A DNA stretch of 64,000 nucleotides from Thiogranum sp. (GTDB lineage Bacteria > Pseudomonadota > Gammaproteobacteria > DSM-19610): assembly GCA_030148805.1 (NCBI GenBank), contig JASBSS010000035.1, positions 310,001 through 374,000 of the forward strand. Direction: 5' to 3'. Under the pieces are notes generated by a model. That model searched no databases. It was not told where the DNA came from and was given only the letters and a program-made list of their open reading frames with translations. Positions 35,870-44,705 of the stretch are shown piece after piece (positions within the stretch are counted from its first letter, which is position 1; every line of letters starts with the position of its first letter). The position numbers were made by a program, and so were the translations under genes.

Positions 35870-35879
35870 CGAGGACTAG

Positions 35880-37283
35880 ATGCCCAAGCAGGTTCCCCAG
35901 GCCGAGCTCGATGCTGTGCTCCAGGCGGTTGCCAGATATCCAGATGGGGTATCTATTGAGGAGCTCAGTGGTGCGCTGGAAATCAATCTTCCGCGCCGCA
36001 CCCTGCAGCGCCGACTGGCGTCGCTGGTCGAGAGAAATTTACTGGCCATTGAGAGGCGTGGTCGGGGCAGCCGCTATCGGCTGCCAGCAATAGAAATCGA
36101 AGTTCAACCTTCGCCTGGGGGCCTCGCGGTTACGGGGCGCCCAGCTCAAACCGAAGCTTACATACCCGTTTCCCGAGAGGGAGATATCATCAAACAGGCT
36201 GTCCGTGCGCCGATTCAGGAGCGTCATCCGGTGGGATACAACCGGGCGTTCCTCGATGATTACCGACCCAACGATACCTTCTACCTTCCGCCGGATGCCC
36301 GGGAGCGACTCCTGGAGTGTGGGCGTTCGCCGGATGGGGAGCGCCCGGCCGGGACCTACGCACGGCAGATCTTCAATCGCTTGCTGATTGATCTTTCCTG
36401 GAACTCCAGCCGTCTGGAGGGTAACACCTATTCGCTACTCGAAACGGAGCGCCTGCTGGAGCTGGGGGAGGTAGCTGAGGGCAAAGATGCGCTGGAAGCA
36501 CAGATGATATTGAACCACAAGGCCGCGATCGAGTTGTTGGTCGAACAGGCCGAGGAGGTGGGTTTCAATCGCTACACCATTCTTAATCTGCACGCTTTGC
36601 TTTCGGACAACCTGCTCGGTAATCCGCAAGCCTGCGGGCGCCTGCGGACTATCGGTGTTGGAATCAGCGGGACGGTATACCATCCGTTAGAGGTACCCCA
36701 GCTTATCGAAGAATGCTTCCAGCAGGTTCTTGATACCGCGGCGGCCATTAAAGATCCGTTCGAGCAGGCCTTTTTCGTGATGGTGCATCTTCCTTATTTG
36801 CAGCCGTTTGAAGATGTCAACAAGCGCGTTTCCCGGTTGGCCTCGAATTTGCCGCTGGTTCGGTTGAACCTGTGTCCGCTATCATTCGTGGATGTGCCTG
36901 AACGCGCCTATGTTGACGGTATTCTCGGAGTGTATGAACTCAATCGCGTCGACTTGCTGCGCGATGTATTCATCTGGGCGTATGAGCGTTCATGTGCGCG
37001 CTATTCGGCAGTACGTCGTTCGCTGGGGGAGCCAGATGCCTTCCGGCTTCGTCACCGCGCACTCATGGCGGAAGCAGTATCCGAAATCGTCCGCAACCGT
37101 ATGGACAAAAAGACCGCTACCGCATTCATACGGCGACGCGCTACAGAAAATGTGTCGTCAGAGGACCAGGCGCGTTTCGTCGAGGTCGTGGAAACCGAGC
37201 TTATGAATCTTCATGAAGGAAACATCGCACGATACCGCTTGAGGCCGTCTGAATACCAGGGGTGGAGAGAAATCTGGCACTAA
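35880..37283 (+). CDS. wHTH-Fic protein with degenerate Fic active site
   Basis: The 467-residue protein has an N-terminal winged helix (about 8-68), a central Fic domain and a C-terminal helical region. The inhibitory motif SSRLEG (S/TxxxEG) is at 176-181. The Fic core, normally HPFxxGNGR, reads QPFEDVNKR at 308-316. The catalytic His is replaced by Gln and the first Gly by Val, while Phe, Asn and Arg remain. AMP transfer is therefore doubtful, and the protein may be a regulator or use altered chemistry. The clear palindromic operator upstream supports a repressor role. GC content is closer to the chromosome than the preceding cargo. Confidence 0.85.
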   Translation: MPKQVPQAELDAVLQAVARYPDGVSIEELSGALEINLPRRTLQRRLASLVERNLLAIERRGRGSRYRLPAIEIEVQPSPGGLAVTGRPAQTEAYIPVSREGDIIKQAVRAPIQERHPVGYNRAFLDDYRPNDTFYLPPDARERLLECGRSPDGERPAGTYARQIFNRLLIDLSWNSSRLEGNTYSLLETERLLELGEVAEGKDALEAQMILNHKAAIELLVEQAEEVGFNRYTILNLHALLSDNLLGNPQACGRLRTIGVGISGTVYHPLEVPQLIEECFQQVLDTAAAIKDPFEQAFFVMVHLPYLQPFEDVNKRVSRLASNLPLVRLNLCPLSFVDVPERAYVDGILGVYELNRVDLLRDVFIWAYERSCARYSAVRRSLGEPDAFRLRHRALMAEAVSEIVRNRMDKKTATAFIRRRATENVSSEDQARFVEVVETELMNLHEGNIARYRLRPSEYQGWREIWH

Positions 37284-37323
37284 CCCACTATCTATTCTTG
37301 CTGCGAGATAACAGGCATGGAGA

Positions 37324-37361
37324 ATGCCCGTATTGGGTGTAGTCATGCTCAATATGGGCAT
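37324..37361. terminator. Hairpin after the Fic gene
   Basis: ATGCCCGTATTG (37324-37335) and CAATATGGGCAT (37350-37361) pair over 12 positions with one G-T. There is no T-tract. It may end the Fic transcript or be an operator for the next gene. Confidence 0.35.
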
Positions 37362-37508
37362 CTCGGATTGCCGGATTGAGGGTATTTGGACAGCCGACCA
37401 GTTGTTGGTGTGTTTTTCGACAGTCATAAAGGATTTTCGACCATTATCTCCGTTTGTCAACATGGAGAGGGTCCGCAAGATGTCCGGCGCAACCTTCGCA
37501 GGTGACGA

Positions 37509-38027
37509 ATGCAGCTGATCCGATGCACCATGAAACTCCAGAAGGAAATGGGCCTGAAGCATTCCGACCTGTCTACTGAGGAATCGCACTTCTCGTACCT
37601 CGGTCCCTGGCACGCCAACCTGATTTACATGAACCGGCGCAAGTGCGTCTTGTTTGCCAACGACAAAACGCTGTTCAATTTCATTGTGCCGGATGTCTCG
37701 AGAGCAACGATTAGAGAGCTCGATAGATTGTTCAGGAGTTACCTGAGTTGCGTCCTTGCAGATGAAGGCCTATCCGAGGCCGATCGGGCCAGGATACTTT
37801 CAGAGTACGACCAGATCGGATTTGCGAATACCAACAGCAAGAGCGTGCTCGGTTCGATGAACGACCTGGCGTTTCATTACATGCACAACATCCTGGAAGC
37901 GGGCGGCGTGCACAGTCCTGCGGTGCCAGGGATCATCCGCCAACTCAATCGTATGCCGATGAGTGCAATCAAGGAGGTGTTCCCGATAGAGGCGTTGAAG
38001 GCGAGGTGTCAAAACGAAGTCCACTAA
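37509..38027 (+). CDS. DUF6933-like protein
   Basis: The 172-residue protein begins MQLIRCTMKLQKEMGLK and has WHANLIYMNRRKCVLFANDKT followed by a long helix (LDRLFRSYLSCVLADEG). This layout matches my recollection of DUF6933, a small family of unknown function found in accessory regions. The last part (SVLGSMNDLAFHYMHNI) is also typical. It is the last gene before attR. The preceding 225-bp gap holds only the hairpin and a doubtful 64-codon ORF. No catalytic residues are apparent. Confidence 0.6.
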   Translation: MQLIRCTMKLQKEMGLKHSDLSTEESHFSYLGPWHANLIYMNRRKCVLFANDKTLFNFIVPDVSRATIRELDRLFRSYLSCVLADEGLSEADRARILSEYDQIGFANTNSKSVLGSMNDLAFHYMHNILEAGGVHSPAVPGIIRQLNRMPMSAIKEVFPIEALKARCQNEVH

Positions 38028-38077
38028 GCGGCTGCTCCACGCTTTCGAAATATCATAAACAATTCTTATCGCCAATC

Positions 38078-38098
38078 CTCGGTACACTAGCGGTACAC
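38078..38098. promoter_or_regulatory. Right pair of CGGTACAC sites
   Basis: CGGTACAC occurs at 38080-38087 and 38091-38098 with the same 11-bp offset as the left pair near 25797. A further inverted CTGTACCG is at 38163-38170. They are probably integrase or excisionase arm sites. Confidence 0.6.
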
Positions 38099-38218
38099 TG
38101 CCGAATGCTCCCCATCTGCGGCAACCTCGGTTAACCTATTGAATCAAGACAATTTACGCAAACTGTACCGAAGAACCCCTGTTCCAAGACAATCAGTAAC
38201 TTATTGATTTTACAGCCC

Positions 38219-38264
38219 CTGAAAATCCCCGTGTCGGCAGTTCGATTCTGTCCCTGGCCACCAT
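38219..38264. repeat. attR (46-bp core repeat)
   Basis: This is an exact copy of 25704-25749, the 3' end of tRNA-Phe including CCA, without the 5' half. It marks the right end of the island. Confidence 0.95.
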
Positions 38265-38368
38265 TTAATCAACTAGGCCAGCCGGCTCCACTTCCATCTG
38301 TATTCGCCACGGAAGACCAGTGGCATCGTGGCCAGACATTCATCGATCCAGTTGGAGCGGTGACCCCG

Positions 38369-38584
38369 TTACCGTCTTCGATAACCAGCCTGATTCGAGT
38401 CGGTCAATACCTGGCCGACGCCGCAACCATCGAAAGCATCGCGCATCGCAACGAGGTTGGCGGGTGGTTTGACCGTCAGTAACTCTGTTACCGAAAGGCC
38501 GAATGTCTGCCCAATTTTCTCCGCCGTGCAAAGAGCTGCGAGTACAGGTGCTAAATGGAGTAATTTTCGATCTACTCGACTCAT
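38369..38584 (-). pseudogene. XRE-type regulator remnant
   Basis: The 71-codon ORF lacks most of a helix-turn-helix but retains a tail like that of the island XRE regulator: AEKIGQTFGLSVTELLTVKPP here, ADKIARAFDLSVAKLLSAVPP at 29947-30303. The N-terminus (MSRVDRKLLHLAPVLAALC) joins directly to it, consistent with an internal deletion of the HTH. It is divergent from the Fic gene, so it may once have been its regulator. Confidence 0.5.
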
Positions 38585-38694
38585 TTGGTAAATACTTCGA
38601 TGTTAATGCGCGCTTTTCGATAAAGAAACTATCTATTATTCGATATTGATGCTAAATTTCGATTAATTTTCGATCTCTGTGATAGATTTTCGAT
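38566..38694 (+). repeat. Array of seven TTCGAT sites upstream of the second Fic gene
   Basis: TTCGAT occurs at 38566, 38596, 38616, 38639, 38658, 38669 and 38689, mostly about 10 or 20 bp apart, in an AT-rich stretch. The last copy lies between the GTG (38679) and ATG (38697) start candidates, so ATG 38697 is the likelier start and the array is probably an operator. Confidence 0.6.
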
Positions 38695-38696
38695 CT

Positions 38697-40259
38697 ATGC
38701 GGCTAGAATTGGAATCGCCTGCCAGTTTTCAGGACAAGCTCGTTCCGAAGGGGGCGAAGCTTGCCGGTTGGGCGGCGCTTGTTCATGCGCTCGGTCTTCA
38801 GGCGCCGGTCAGGCACCCCAGCTGTGTTTCGCAGAAACACGTTCTGGGTAGCCAGCGAGAGGAAGGTGGTTTCCGTCTCTTCGACAAGCGCTACCAGCCC
38901 GGCGACCAGCTTGCCGATCATCTGACCTTTGCCCTGCGCCACGAAACTATCGACCTGCTGATATTGAAGCGCGCTTTTGAGGCGGTGCCTAAAGCCGCCC
39001 TGGAAGCTTACGTCCGATCCACGCCAACGGGCGCGCAGACGCGTCGCACTTGGTTTTTCTTTGAACTGCTGACCGGGCAGACACTGGACGTTGATGATGT
39101 GCCGAATGTCAAGGCCGTCGAGGCGCTGGACGCCAAAGTGTATTTCACCGGAAAGGCTACACTCTCCAGGCGTCACAAAGTTCGGGATAACCTGCTCGGT
39201 AGCGGTGAGTGGTGTCCCGTCATACGCAGAACGCAACAGCTTGAAGCGTTCACTGCGCTGGGGCTGGCGGAACGCGCTGCGGAAACCATCGGACGCACCG
39301 GGCAACACCTGGTCTCACGCGCCGCCAGTTTCCTGCTGCTGGCGGACAGTCGTGCAAGTTTCGAGATCGAAGGCGAGCATGCACCGCGTAACCGACTGGA
39401 ACGGTGGGGGCGGGCGGTGCTGCAGGCCGGCAATAACGCGCTCACGCTTGATGAGATCATTCGTCTTCACGGCGTCCTGATTGAGGACAAACGGTTTGTC
39501 TTTCCGGGGCTGCGGCCCGACGGAGTATTCCTTGGCGAGCGCGATCATCTCGGTGATCCCTTGCCCGAATTTATTGGCGCCCGACCTCAGGATCTAGAGG
39601 ACCTCTGTGCAGGTTTGCTCGCCGCCAATAATCGAATGCGCGATGACGGGCTCGATCCCGTCCTTCAAGCAGCGGCGACAGCCTTTGGTTTTATCTACGT
39701 TCACCCGTTCCAGGATGGAAATGGTCGCGTACACCGTTGCCTGATCCACCACGTCCTGGCGGAGCGCCAGTATACGCCCCCAGGGATGGTCTTCCCGGTG
39801 TCCTCCGTCATGCTGGATCGGATCGAAGATTACCGAACGGCATTGCAGAATCATTCCGCTCCCCTGATGGATTACATCGAGTGGCGTCCGACGCCTGACA
39901 AAAATGTCGAGGTGCAGAATGATACCGTCGACCTGTATCGCTATTTCGATTGCACACAGGCAGCGGAATTTCTCTATGCCTGCGTCCGGCGCACGGTCGA
40001 GCAGGATCTGCCCAGGGAGATCGAATATCTCCACCGGCACGATGAAGCCATGGCCAGAATCAGAGAGCTGATCGAGATGCCAGATCGACTGGCGCAGAAC
40101 CTGATTCTGTTTATTCGCCAGAATGACGGCACGCTGTCTAAGAGAAAGCGGGAAAAAGAATTCTCCGCGCTGACGGATGAGGAGGTTCATAATCTGGAGA
40201 CCATCGTTCAGGGTGCTTTCGAAGGCTTTGAAAGCCTGGATAAGACTGATCGGGTATAA
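38697..40259 (+). CDS. Fic-family AMP-transferase, intact active site
   Basis: The 520-residue Fic protein has the canonical core HPFQDGNGR near 336-344 and an inhibitory motif SFEIEG (S-x3-E-G) near 221-226. Fic enzymes transfer AMP from ATP to a target Ser/Thr/Tyr and are held inactive by the inhibitory helix until activated. The N-terminal 190 residues are an unrecognised domain (about 45-185: KHVLGSQREEGGFRLFDKRY, HETIDLLILKRAF). ATG 38697 is chosen over GTG 38679. It lies outside attR and so is not part of the island proper, yet it is accessory-like and flanked by a regulator remnant. Confidence 0.88.
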   Translation: MRLELESPASFQDKLVPKGAKLAGWAALVHALGLQAPVRHPSCVSQKHVLGSQREEGGFRLFDKRYQPGDQLADHLTFALRHETIDLLILKRAFEAVPKAALEAYVRSTPTGAQTRRTWFFFELLTGQTLDVDDVPNVKAVEALDAKVYFTGKATLSRRHKVRDNLLGSGEWCPVIRRTQQLEAFTALGLAERAAETIGRTGQHLVSRAASFLLLADSRASFEIEGEHAPRNRLERWGRAVLQAGNNALTLDEIIRLHGVLIEDKRFVFPGLRPDGVFLGERDHLGDPLPEFIGARPQDLEDLCAGLLAANNRMRDDGLDPVLQAAATAFGFIYVHPFQDGNGRVHRCLIHHVLAERQYTPPGMVFPVSSVMLDRIEDYRTALQNHSAPLMDYIEWRPTPDKNVEVQNDTVDLYRYFDCTQAAEFLYACVRRTVEQDLPREIEYLHRHDEAMARIRELIEMPDRLAQNLILFIRQNDGTLSKRKREKEFSALTDEEVHNLETIVQGAFEGFESLDKTDRV

Positions 40260-40373
40260 GAACATTAGAAGCAAGGGTTTTCGGACTTTTGGCGTTCACC
40301 CCATCCATCCGTCAATCATGCGACCGGTCCCGCCTTTGAGCCGCAGGGGGCGCCGTGCTTGTCGTCGCCGGAT

Positions 40374-41552
40374 TCAGTTGGCGCCGTTGTCGAGTGCGCC
40401 CGTGTCCGGTGGCAGGCGCAGGGACACGAGCAGCGTCGCGACCACCACCAGCATGCCCAGCGATGCCATGGTCGCCACCGGACCCGCGCCGAGGCCGGCG
40501 GCGAGCGAGTAGACTCCGGAAGCGATGAGCATGGCCAGGTTCTCGAAGAAGTTCTGAATGGCCACCGCGCCTCCGCTGCCGATTGTGCGATGACCGATTT
40601 CCTGCAATGCGGCATTGATCGGCACCACGAACAGGCCACCGCACACGCCGGCAAGAAACAGTGCGGCGCGCGCGGGCCAGAGTGAATCCAGGCTCGCGAG
40701 CAGCATGATCACAAACCCCATGGCATAGGCGGCAAGGCGCGCGCGGCGTAGATAGGCCATGGGGATCAGTCTGGGCACCAGTACTGCGCCCACCGCAATC
40801 CCGACGGCGACGAACAGCGTGAGCAGCGCAATGTCGGTGGTCGCGTGCAGAAACAGGACCGCCGGTGCCCAGGCGACCAGCAGCACGCGCAATACCGTCG
40901 CGGCGGCCCAGAACAGGCTCACGCCCAGGGTGGAGAAGCGCGCCCGTGGGGTCGCCAGCAGGCCACGCATCTGGCGTACGAAATCGCCGAGCGCCCGCCC
41001 GCTAGCGCCGCCCGCCACCCGCGCATGCCTGATGGTGAGCGCGATGGACGCCGAACCGAGGTACAGCGCGACCACGGCCGAGAGCGCGAGCGTCACCGAG
41101 TATTCGGCCAGTGCCGCGCCGACGAGGGTGCCGGCGAGAATCGCGACAATGGTGGAACCCTCGATCCAGCCGTTCGCCTTCACCAGGATCTGCGCGTCGA
41201 TGAGTTCCGGCAGGATGCCGTATTTCGCCGGGCTGTAAGCGGCGGCCCCCAGGCCGATGACGGCATAGGCGAATAGCGGTTCGACCTGGAACAGCAGCAG
41301 TGCCCCGCCGATGGCCTTGATGAGGTTGGCGCTGAACAGCACTTTCGGTTTGGGTCGACTGTCTGCGTAGCGGCCCACCCAGGGCGCGCAGGTCACGAAC
41401 GCGACCAGAAAGGCGGCTTGCAGAGCGGGGATGTACCAACTGCCGACGCTCGCTTGCTGCATGACCAGCGTAATGGCGGTGAACAGCACGGCGTTGTCGG
41501 CAAAAGCGGTAAGGAACTGTGCCGCCAGCACTCGGTAGAAGTTGGTGTTCAT
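40374..41552 (-). CDS. lplT: Lysophospholipid transporter LplT
   Basis: The 392-residue MFS protein has about 12 transmembrane helices. The N-terminus (FYRVLAAQFLTAFADNAVLFTAI) and AYSPAKYGILPELI, ILVKANGWIEGSTI fit LplT. LplT flips lysophosphatidylethanolamine into the cytoplasm for re-acylation by Aas. It is coupled to aas by an ATGA overlap, the usual arrangement. Confidence 0.9.
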   Translation of the reverse strand: MNTNFYRVLAAQFLTAFADNAVLFTAITLVMQQASVGSWYIPALQAAFLVAFVTCAPWVGRYADSRPKPKVLFSANLIKAIGGALLLFQVEPLFAYAVIGLGAAAYSPAKYGILPELIDAQILVKANGWIEGSTIVAILAGTLVGAALAEYSVTLALSAVVALYLGSASIALTIRHARVAGGASGRALGDFVRQMRGLLATPRARFSTLGVSLFWAAATVLRVLLVAWAPAVLFLHATTDIALLTLFVAVGIAVGAVLVPRLIPMAYLRRARLAAYAMGFVIMLLASLDSLWPARAALFLAGVCGGLFVVPINAALQEIGHRTIGSGGAVAIQNFFENLAMLIASGVYSLAAGLGAGPVATMASLGMLVVVATLLVSLRLPPDTGALDNGAN

Positions 41553-43696
41553 GCCTGTGCCTCCACCAGTCGGGTGGCGGCGACATAGTCGATTTTTCCG
41601 CTGCCGAGCACTGGGATGGCTGCCACCGCCAGGATACGTCTTGGCACATAGAGTTCGGCGACGCCTTCGGTTTGCGCCTGTGCGAGCAGCGCGGCGCGCT
41701 CAGCGTTGGCTGCCGTGGTGAGTAACACGATCTGCTCGCCCTTGCGTTCATCGGGTATGGCGACGGCCGCGTGCAAGGTGTCCGGCCAGGTCTTGCCCGC
41801 CAGCATTTCCACCGTGGTGAGGGAAACCATTTCACCGGCCACCTTGGCGAAGCGCTTGGCGCGGCCGCAAATACGAACGAAGCCGTCGCTGTCGATGGTC
41901 ACGATGTCGCCGGTGTCATACCAGCCGGGACCCAGTTCGGTGGCTGGTGGTACGAGAACGCCCGGTCTGTCGTTGAGCAGATAACCACGCATTACGTTTG
42001 GGCCCCGCACCTGCAGCCGCCGACCCTCCTCCAGCCCGGGTACCCGGATCAGGCGGTATTCCACGCCCGGCATCAGGCGGCCGACGGTGCCGGGCCGATT
42101 GGCCAGCGGTGTGTTGGCGGCGAGTACCGGGCTGGTTTCGGTCGCGCCGTAGCCCTCGAAGATCCGAATCCCAAACTTGTCCTGCCAGGTGCGACGCACC
42201 TCCTCCTGCAGTTTTTCAGCGCCGGCGAACACGTAGCGCACGCTGTAGAAATCATAAGGATCGGCGAAGCGTGCATAGCCTGCCAGGAAAGTGTTGGTGC
42301 CAAACAGGATGCTGGCGTTGGTGTCATAGGCGACCTCCGGTACGACCCGCAGGTGCAGCGGCGAAGGATAGAAGAAGACCCGCACCCCGGAGGTCAGCGG
42401 CAGCAGCATGCCCGCAGTCAGGCCAAAAGAGTGGAACAGCGGTAGCGCGTTGAGCGCCACGTCCTGAGCGGTGAAATCGACACGCGAAGCCAGCTGGTGA
42501 ATGTTGGAGAGCAGGTTATGGTGCGAGAGCACCACGCCCTTGGGCGTGCCTTCAGAGCCGGAGGTGAACAGCACTACGGCCGGATGATGAGGATCGCGTT
42601 CCGCGCCGCGTTTCAGCGGGGCATTTAAGTGGCAGGCGACGAAGGCGTGCAGTTTGGTGCCCCAGCCGATGGTGTCGGCAATATCCTCCAGATAGAGCAG
42701 TTCCACCCGGTGAGTCAGCGCTGCGACCAGGGGCTCCAGTCTTGCCTTCTCGATGAACCGCCGCGAGGTGACTACCCGTCTTAGCTGGGCAGTCTCGCAA
42801 GCCGATGTCAGCCCCCGAGCACCGACGGTGTAATTCAACATGGCGGGTACCCGGCCTTGTAATTGCAGGGCCCAGAAGGTGGCGACCGCGGCGAGTGTGG
42901 TCGGAAGTAGTACGCCCAGCGTCTCGCCCGGATCGGTGAGTTTCGCCAGCCGCCCGCCGAGCGCATGGGATCGTACCAGCAGGGCGTTATAATTGAGCGG
43001 TGTGCGGTTTACGTCCTCGGCGATGATGTGGCGGCCGCCGTGGATGCGTCGTGCTTCCAGCAGTCGTTCGACCAGCGTCTGATCCCGATTGGCGGTCTCG
43101 AACATCATGTCGGCCATTAACTCGGTCAGCAGACGGCCGGCCTTCTCCCGGCGGGCGCGGCCGCGGTAGCGGTCTTCGACCACCAGACAGCGCGGCGGCT
43201 GTACGTTCAGGCGGATCTTGGGGAACCAGTTCAGACGGGTGCGTGAGCGCAAGCGCGAGAACGGTGTGTACTGGGCGCCTTCGATGCGGATCGGCACGAT
43301 GGTGGCGTGGGTGCGCTCGGCCACCAGACCCGGACCGGGATAGACCTTCATCAACGAGCCCGTGACGGTGATGCGGCCCTCGGGGAAGATCACCACGCAG
43401 CCACCCTGCTCGACCCGGCGAATCAACGCGCGGATCGAAAGCGGATTGCCAGGATCGAGCGGAAACAGACTGGCGAACCGGGCCCCGATGCGTCCCATCC
43501 AACTGCGGGCCACGTAGGTGTTGATGGCGAAGGTGGCCGGCATGGGCAGAAAGGCATAGAACAATAGCGCGTCCAGCAGTGAGGTGTGGTTGGCGATCAC
43601 CAGGGTGCGCTCGGTGGAGGTCTTCAGGTGCTCGCACCCGGTGATCTCAACCCGGTAAAGGCTACGCAGCAGGACGCGCAGAAGGAATTTCAGCAT
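41549..43696 (-). CDS. aas: Bifunctional acyl-ACP synthetase / 2-acylglycerophosphoethanolamine acyltransferase (Aas)
   Basis: The 715-residue fusion has an N-terminal PlsC-type acyltransferase (about 1-190) with NHTSLLD (H-x4-D at His37/Asp42) and FPEGRIT. A C-terminal AMP-binding domain follows with FTSGSEGTPKGVVLSH, FEGYGATETSPV and WYDTGDIVTID. It re-acylates lysophospholipid using acyl-ACP it makes itself. Start ATG 43696 (MLKFLLRVLL) was chosen over 43723 because the amphipathic start fits homologues. An AT-rich 120-bp region lies upstream, shared with the XRE gene's 3' end. Confidence 0.93.
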   Translation of the reverse strand: MLKFLLRVLLRSLYRVEITGCEHLKTSTERTLVIANHTSLLDALLFYAFLPMPATFAINTYVARSWMGRIGARFASLFPLDPGNPLSIRALIRRVEQGGCVVIFPEGRITVTGSLMKVYPGPGLVAERTHATIVPIRIEGAQYTPFSRLRSRTRLNWFPKIRLNVQPPRCLVVEDRYRGRARREKAGRLLTELMADMMFETANRDQTLVERLLEARRIHGGRHIIAEDVNRTPLNYNALLVRSHALGGRLAKLTDPGETLGVLLPTTLAAVATFWALQLQGRVPAMLNYTVGARGLTSACETAQLRRVVTSRRFIEKARLEPLVAALTHRVELLYLEDIADTIGWGTKLHAFVACHLNAPLKRGAERDPHHPAVVLFTSGSEGTPKGVVLSHHNLLSNIHQLASRVDFTAQDVALNALPLFHSFGLTAGMLLPLTSGVRVFFYPSPLHLRVVPEVAYDTNASILFGTNTFLAGYARFADPYDFYSVRYVFAGAEKLQEEVRRTWQDKFGIRIFEGYGATETSPVLAANTPLANRPGTVGRLMPGVEYRLIRVPGLEEGRRLQVRGPNVMRGYLLNDRPGVLVPPATELGPGWYDTGDIVTIDSDGFVRICGRAKRFAKVAGEMVSLTTVEMLAGKTWPDTLHAAVAIPDERKGEQIVLLTTAANAERAALLAQAQTEGVAELYVPRRILAVAAIPVLGSGKIDYVAATRLVEAQA

Positions 43697-43819
43697 GACG
43701 ATCTCCCTGGTGGCGGACGGCAAATGGTGAGTCGAGTATGGGAGAAAGGCCAGTATTTATGAACCAATTATGAAAAAATATCGCATAATTAGCCAATAGG
43801 TATCGTTATACAATACTTT

Positions 43820-44560
43820 TCAGTTGCTGGAGCGTAGCAACGGCTTGAATACCCCGACTTCCCAAGGGCGCATCGCCAGCAGGAAGCCGACATTGTGGCG
43901 TTTCGCCAACGGCAAATGGGCATCCTGGCGATGCAGTTCGCTGAACTCCTTGCTCAGCGCCTGCATTCGCTTCCGCACCACCTCGACAGAGGCGTCGCCG
44001 AGCAGACCGAAGAGGAACAGACGCTGTTCCAGTTCGCCACCAAAGCGTGATTTGAGAAATTGGTTCTTGATCTGGGCCTCGAAGAAGCGGTCAATCGGTC
44101 CGTTGGGCAGCCAGCGGAAGTCATCGTCGATGCGCAGCTTGATGCGGTTGTTGGGCAGCAGGTCGATGATCTTGAGCTTGTCCAGCCGTGCCAGGCAGCG
44201 AATGCACTCGGTCCTCGAGATCCGGTAGTTGTCGATGATGTCCTCAAAGCGCAGCCGGTTGCGCACGCTGACCGCCACCAGCAGCAGTTTTTCGTCGCTG
44301 ACCAGCTCTTGCTCTTGTGCTTCGGTGAGCTGACTGATGCGCTGGCGCGACTCCTCGTATAGCTGGAACAGGTCGGTCAGCTCCATTTGCAACAGCTGAC
44401 ACAGCGCCTCCAGCCGCTCCAGGGTGAAACGACGCGTGGCGAACATACGTTTCACATTGGCCTCGCTCATCCCCAGCCGATGTGCGACCTGGGCATAGGT
44501 CAGGCCCTGACGTTTAAGGGCTTGTTTGAGCGTGTCGATCAGTGCGCTTGCTTGTGCCAT
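43820..44560 (-). CDS. XRE-family regulator with C-terminal ligand/oligomerisation region
   Basis: The 246-residue protein has an N-terminal HTH (about 8-65): IDTLKQALKRQGLTYAQVAHRLGMSEANVKRMF. A long C-terminal domain of about 170 residues is unrecognised (RFEDIIDNYRISRTECIRCLARLDKLKIIDLLP looks winged-helix-like). It may regulate aas-lplT immediately downstream, since the same strand and a 120-bp AT-rich gap support that. CCAAT-containing sequences recur on both sides (near 43762 and 44607), which could be its sites. Confidence 0.8.
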   Translation of the reverse strand: MAQASALIDTLKQALKRQGLTYAQVAHRLGMSEANVKRMFATRRFTLERLEALCQLLQMELTDLFQLYEESRQRISQLTEAQEQELVSDEKLLLVAVSVRNRLRFEDIIDNYRISRTECIRCLARLDKLKIIDLLPNNRIKLRIDDDFRWLPNGPIDRFFEAQIKNQFLKSRFGGELEQRLFLFGLLGDASVEVVRKRMQALSKEFSELHRQDAHLPLAKRHNVGFLLAMRPWEVGVFKPLLRSSN

Positions 44561-44705
44561 GGCAGATCTCCCGGGTGGTTTGGCTGGAAAGTATAGCTTT
44601 AATAAACCAATCGGTCATATATAGACGACATTTTGAATTTAAGTTTATTTTACCGATGCTGGCGATGAGAATGGCGGCGTCAACAACAACCATGAGGCCA
44701 ATAAG

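Larger units (their letters stand above)
25704..38264. mobile_element. Genomic island integrated in tRNA-Phe
   Basis: The island is bounded by an exact 46-bp direct repeat of the tRNA-Phe 3' end, giving a unit of 12,515 bp. The first gene inside is a tyrosine integrase reading inward from the tRNA. Matching CGGTACAC pairs occur near both ends. Contents in order are integrase, AlpA-like and O-like wHTH genes, palindrome-rich DNA, a second recombinase, an XRE regulator, an AT-richer cargo block of seven genes, a Fic gene and a DUF6933-like gene. No relaxase, conjugation or phage structural gene is seen, so it is probably mobilised in trans or is a satellite-type element. Confidence 0.93.

Noticed and set aside
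37324-37518. 64-codon plus-strand ORF before the DUF6933-like gene
   Set aside because: No good ribosome site and it overlaps the hairpin; similarity was not recognised.
38219-38264. A second tRNA-Phe gene
   Set aside because: Only the 3' 46 bases are present, with no acceptor 5' strand or D-arm. It is the attR copy.
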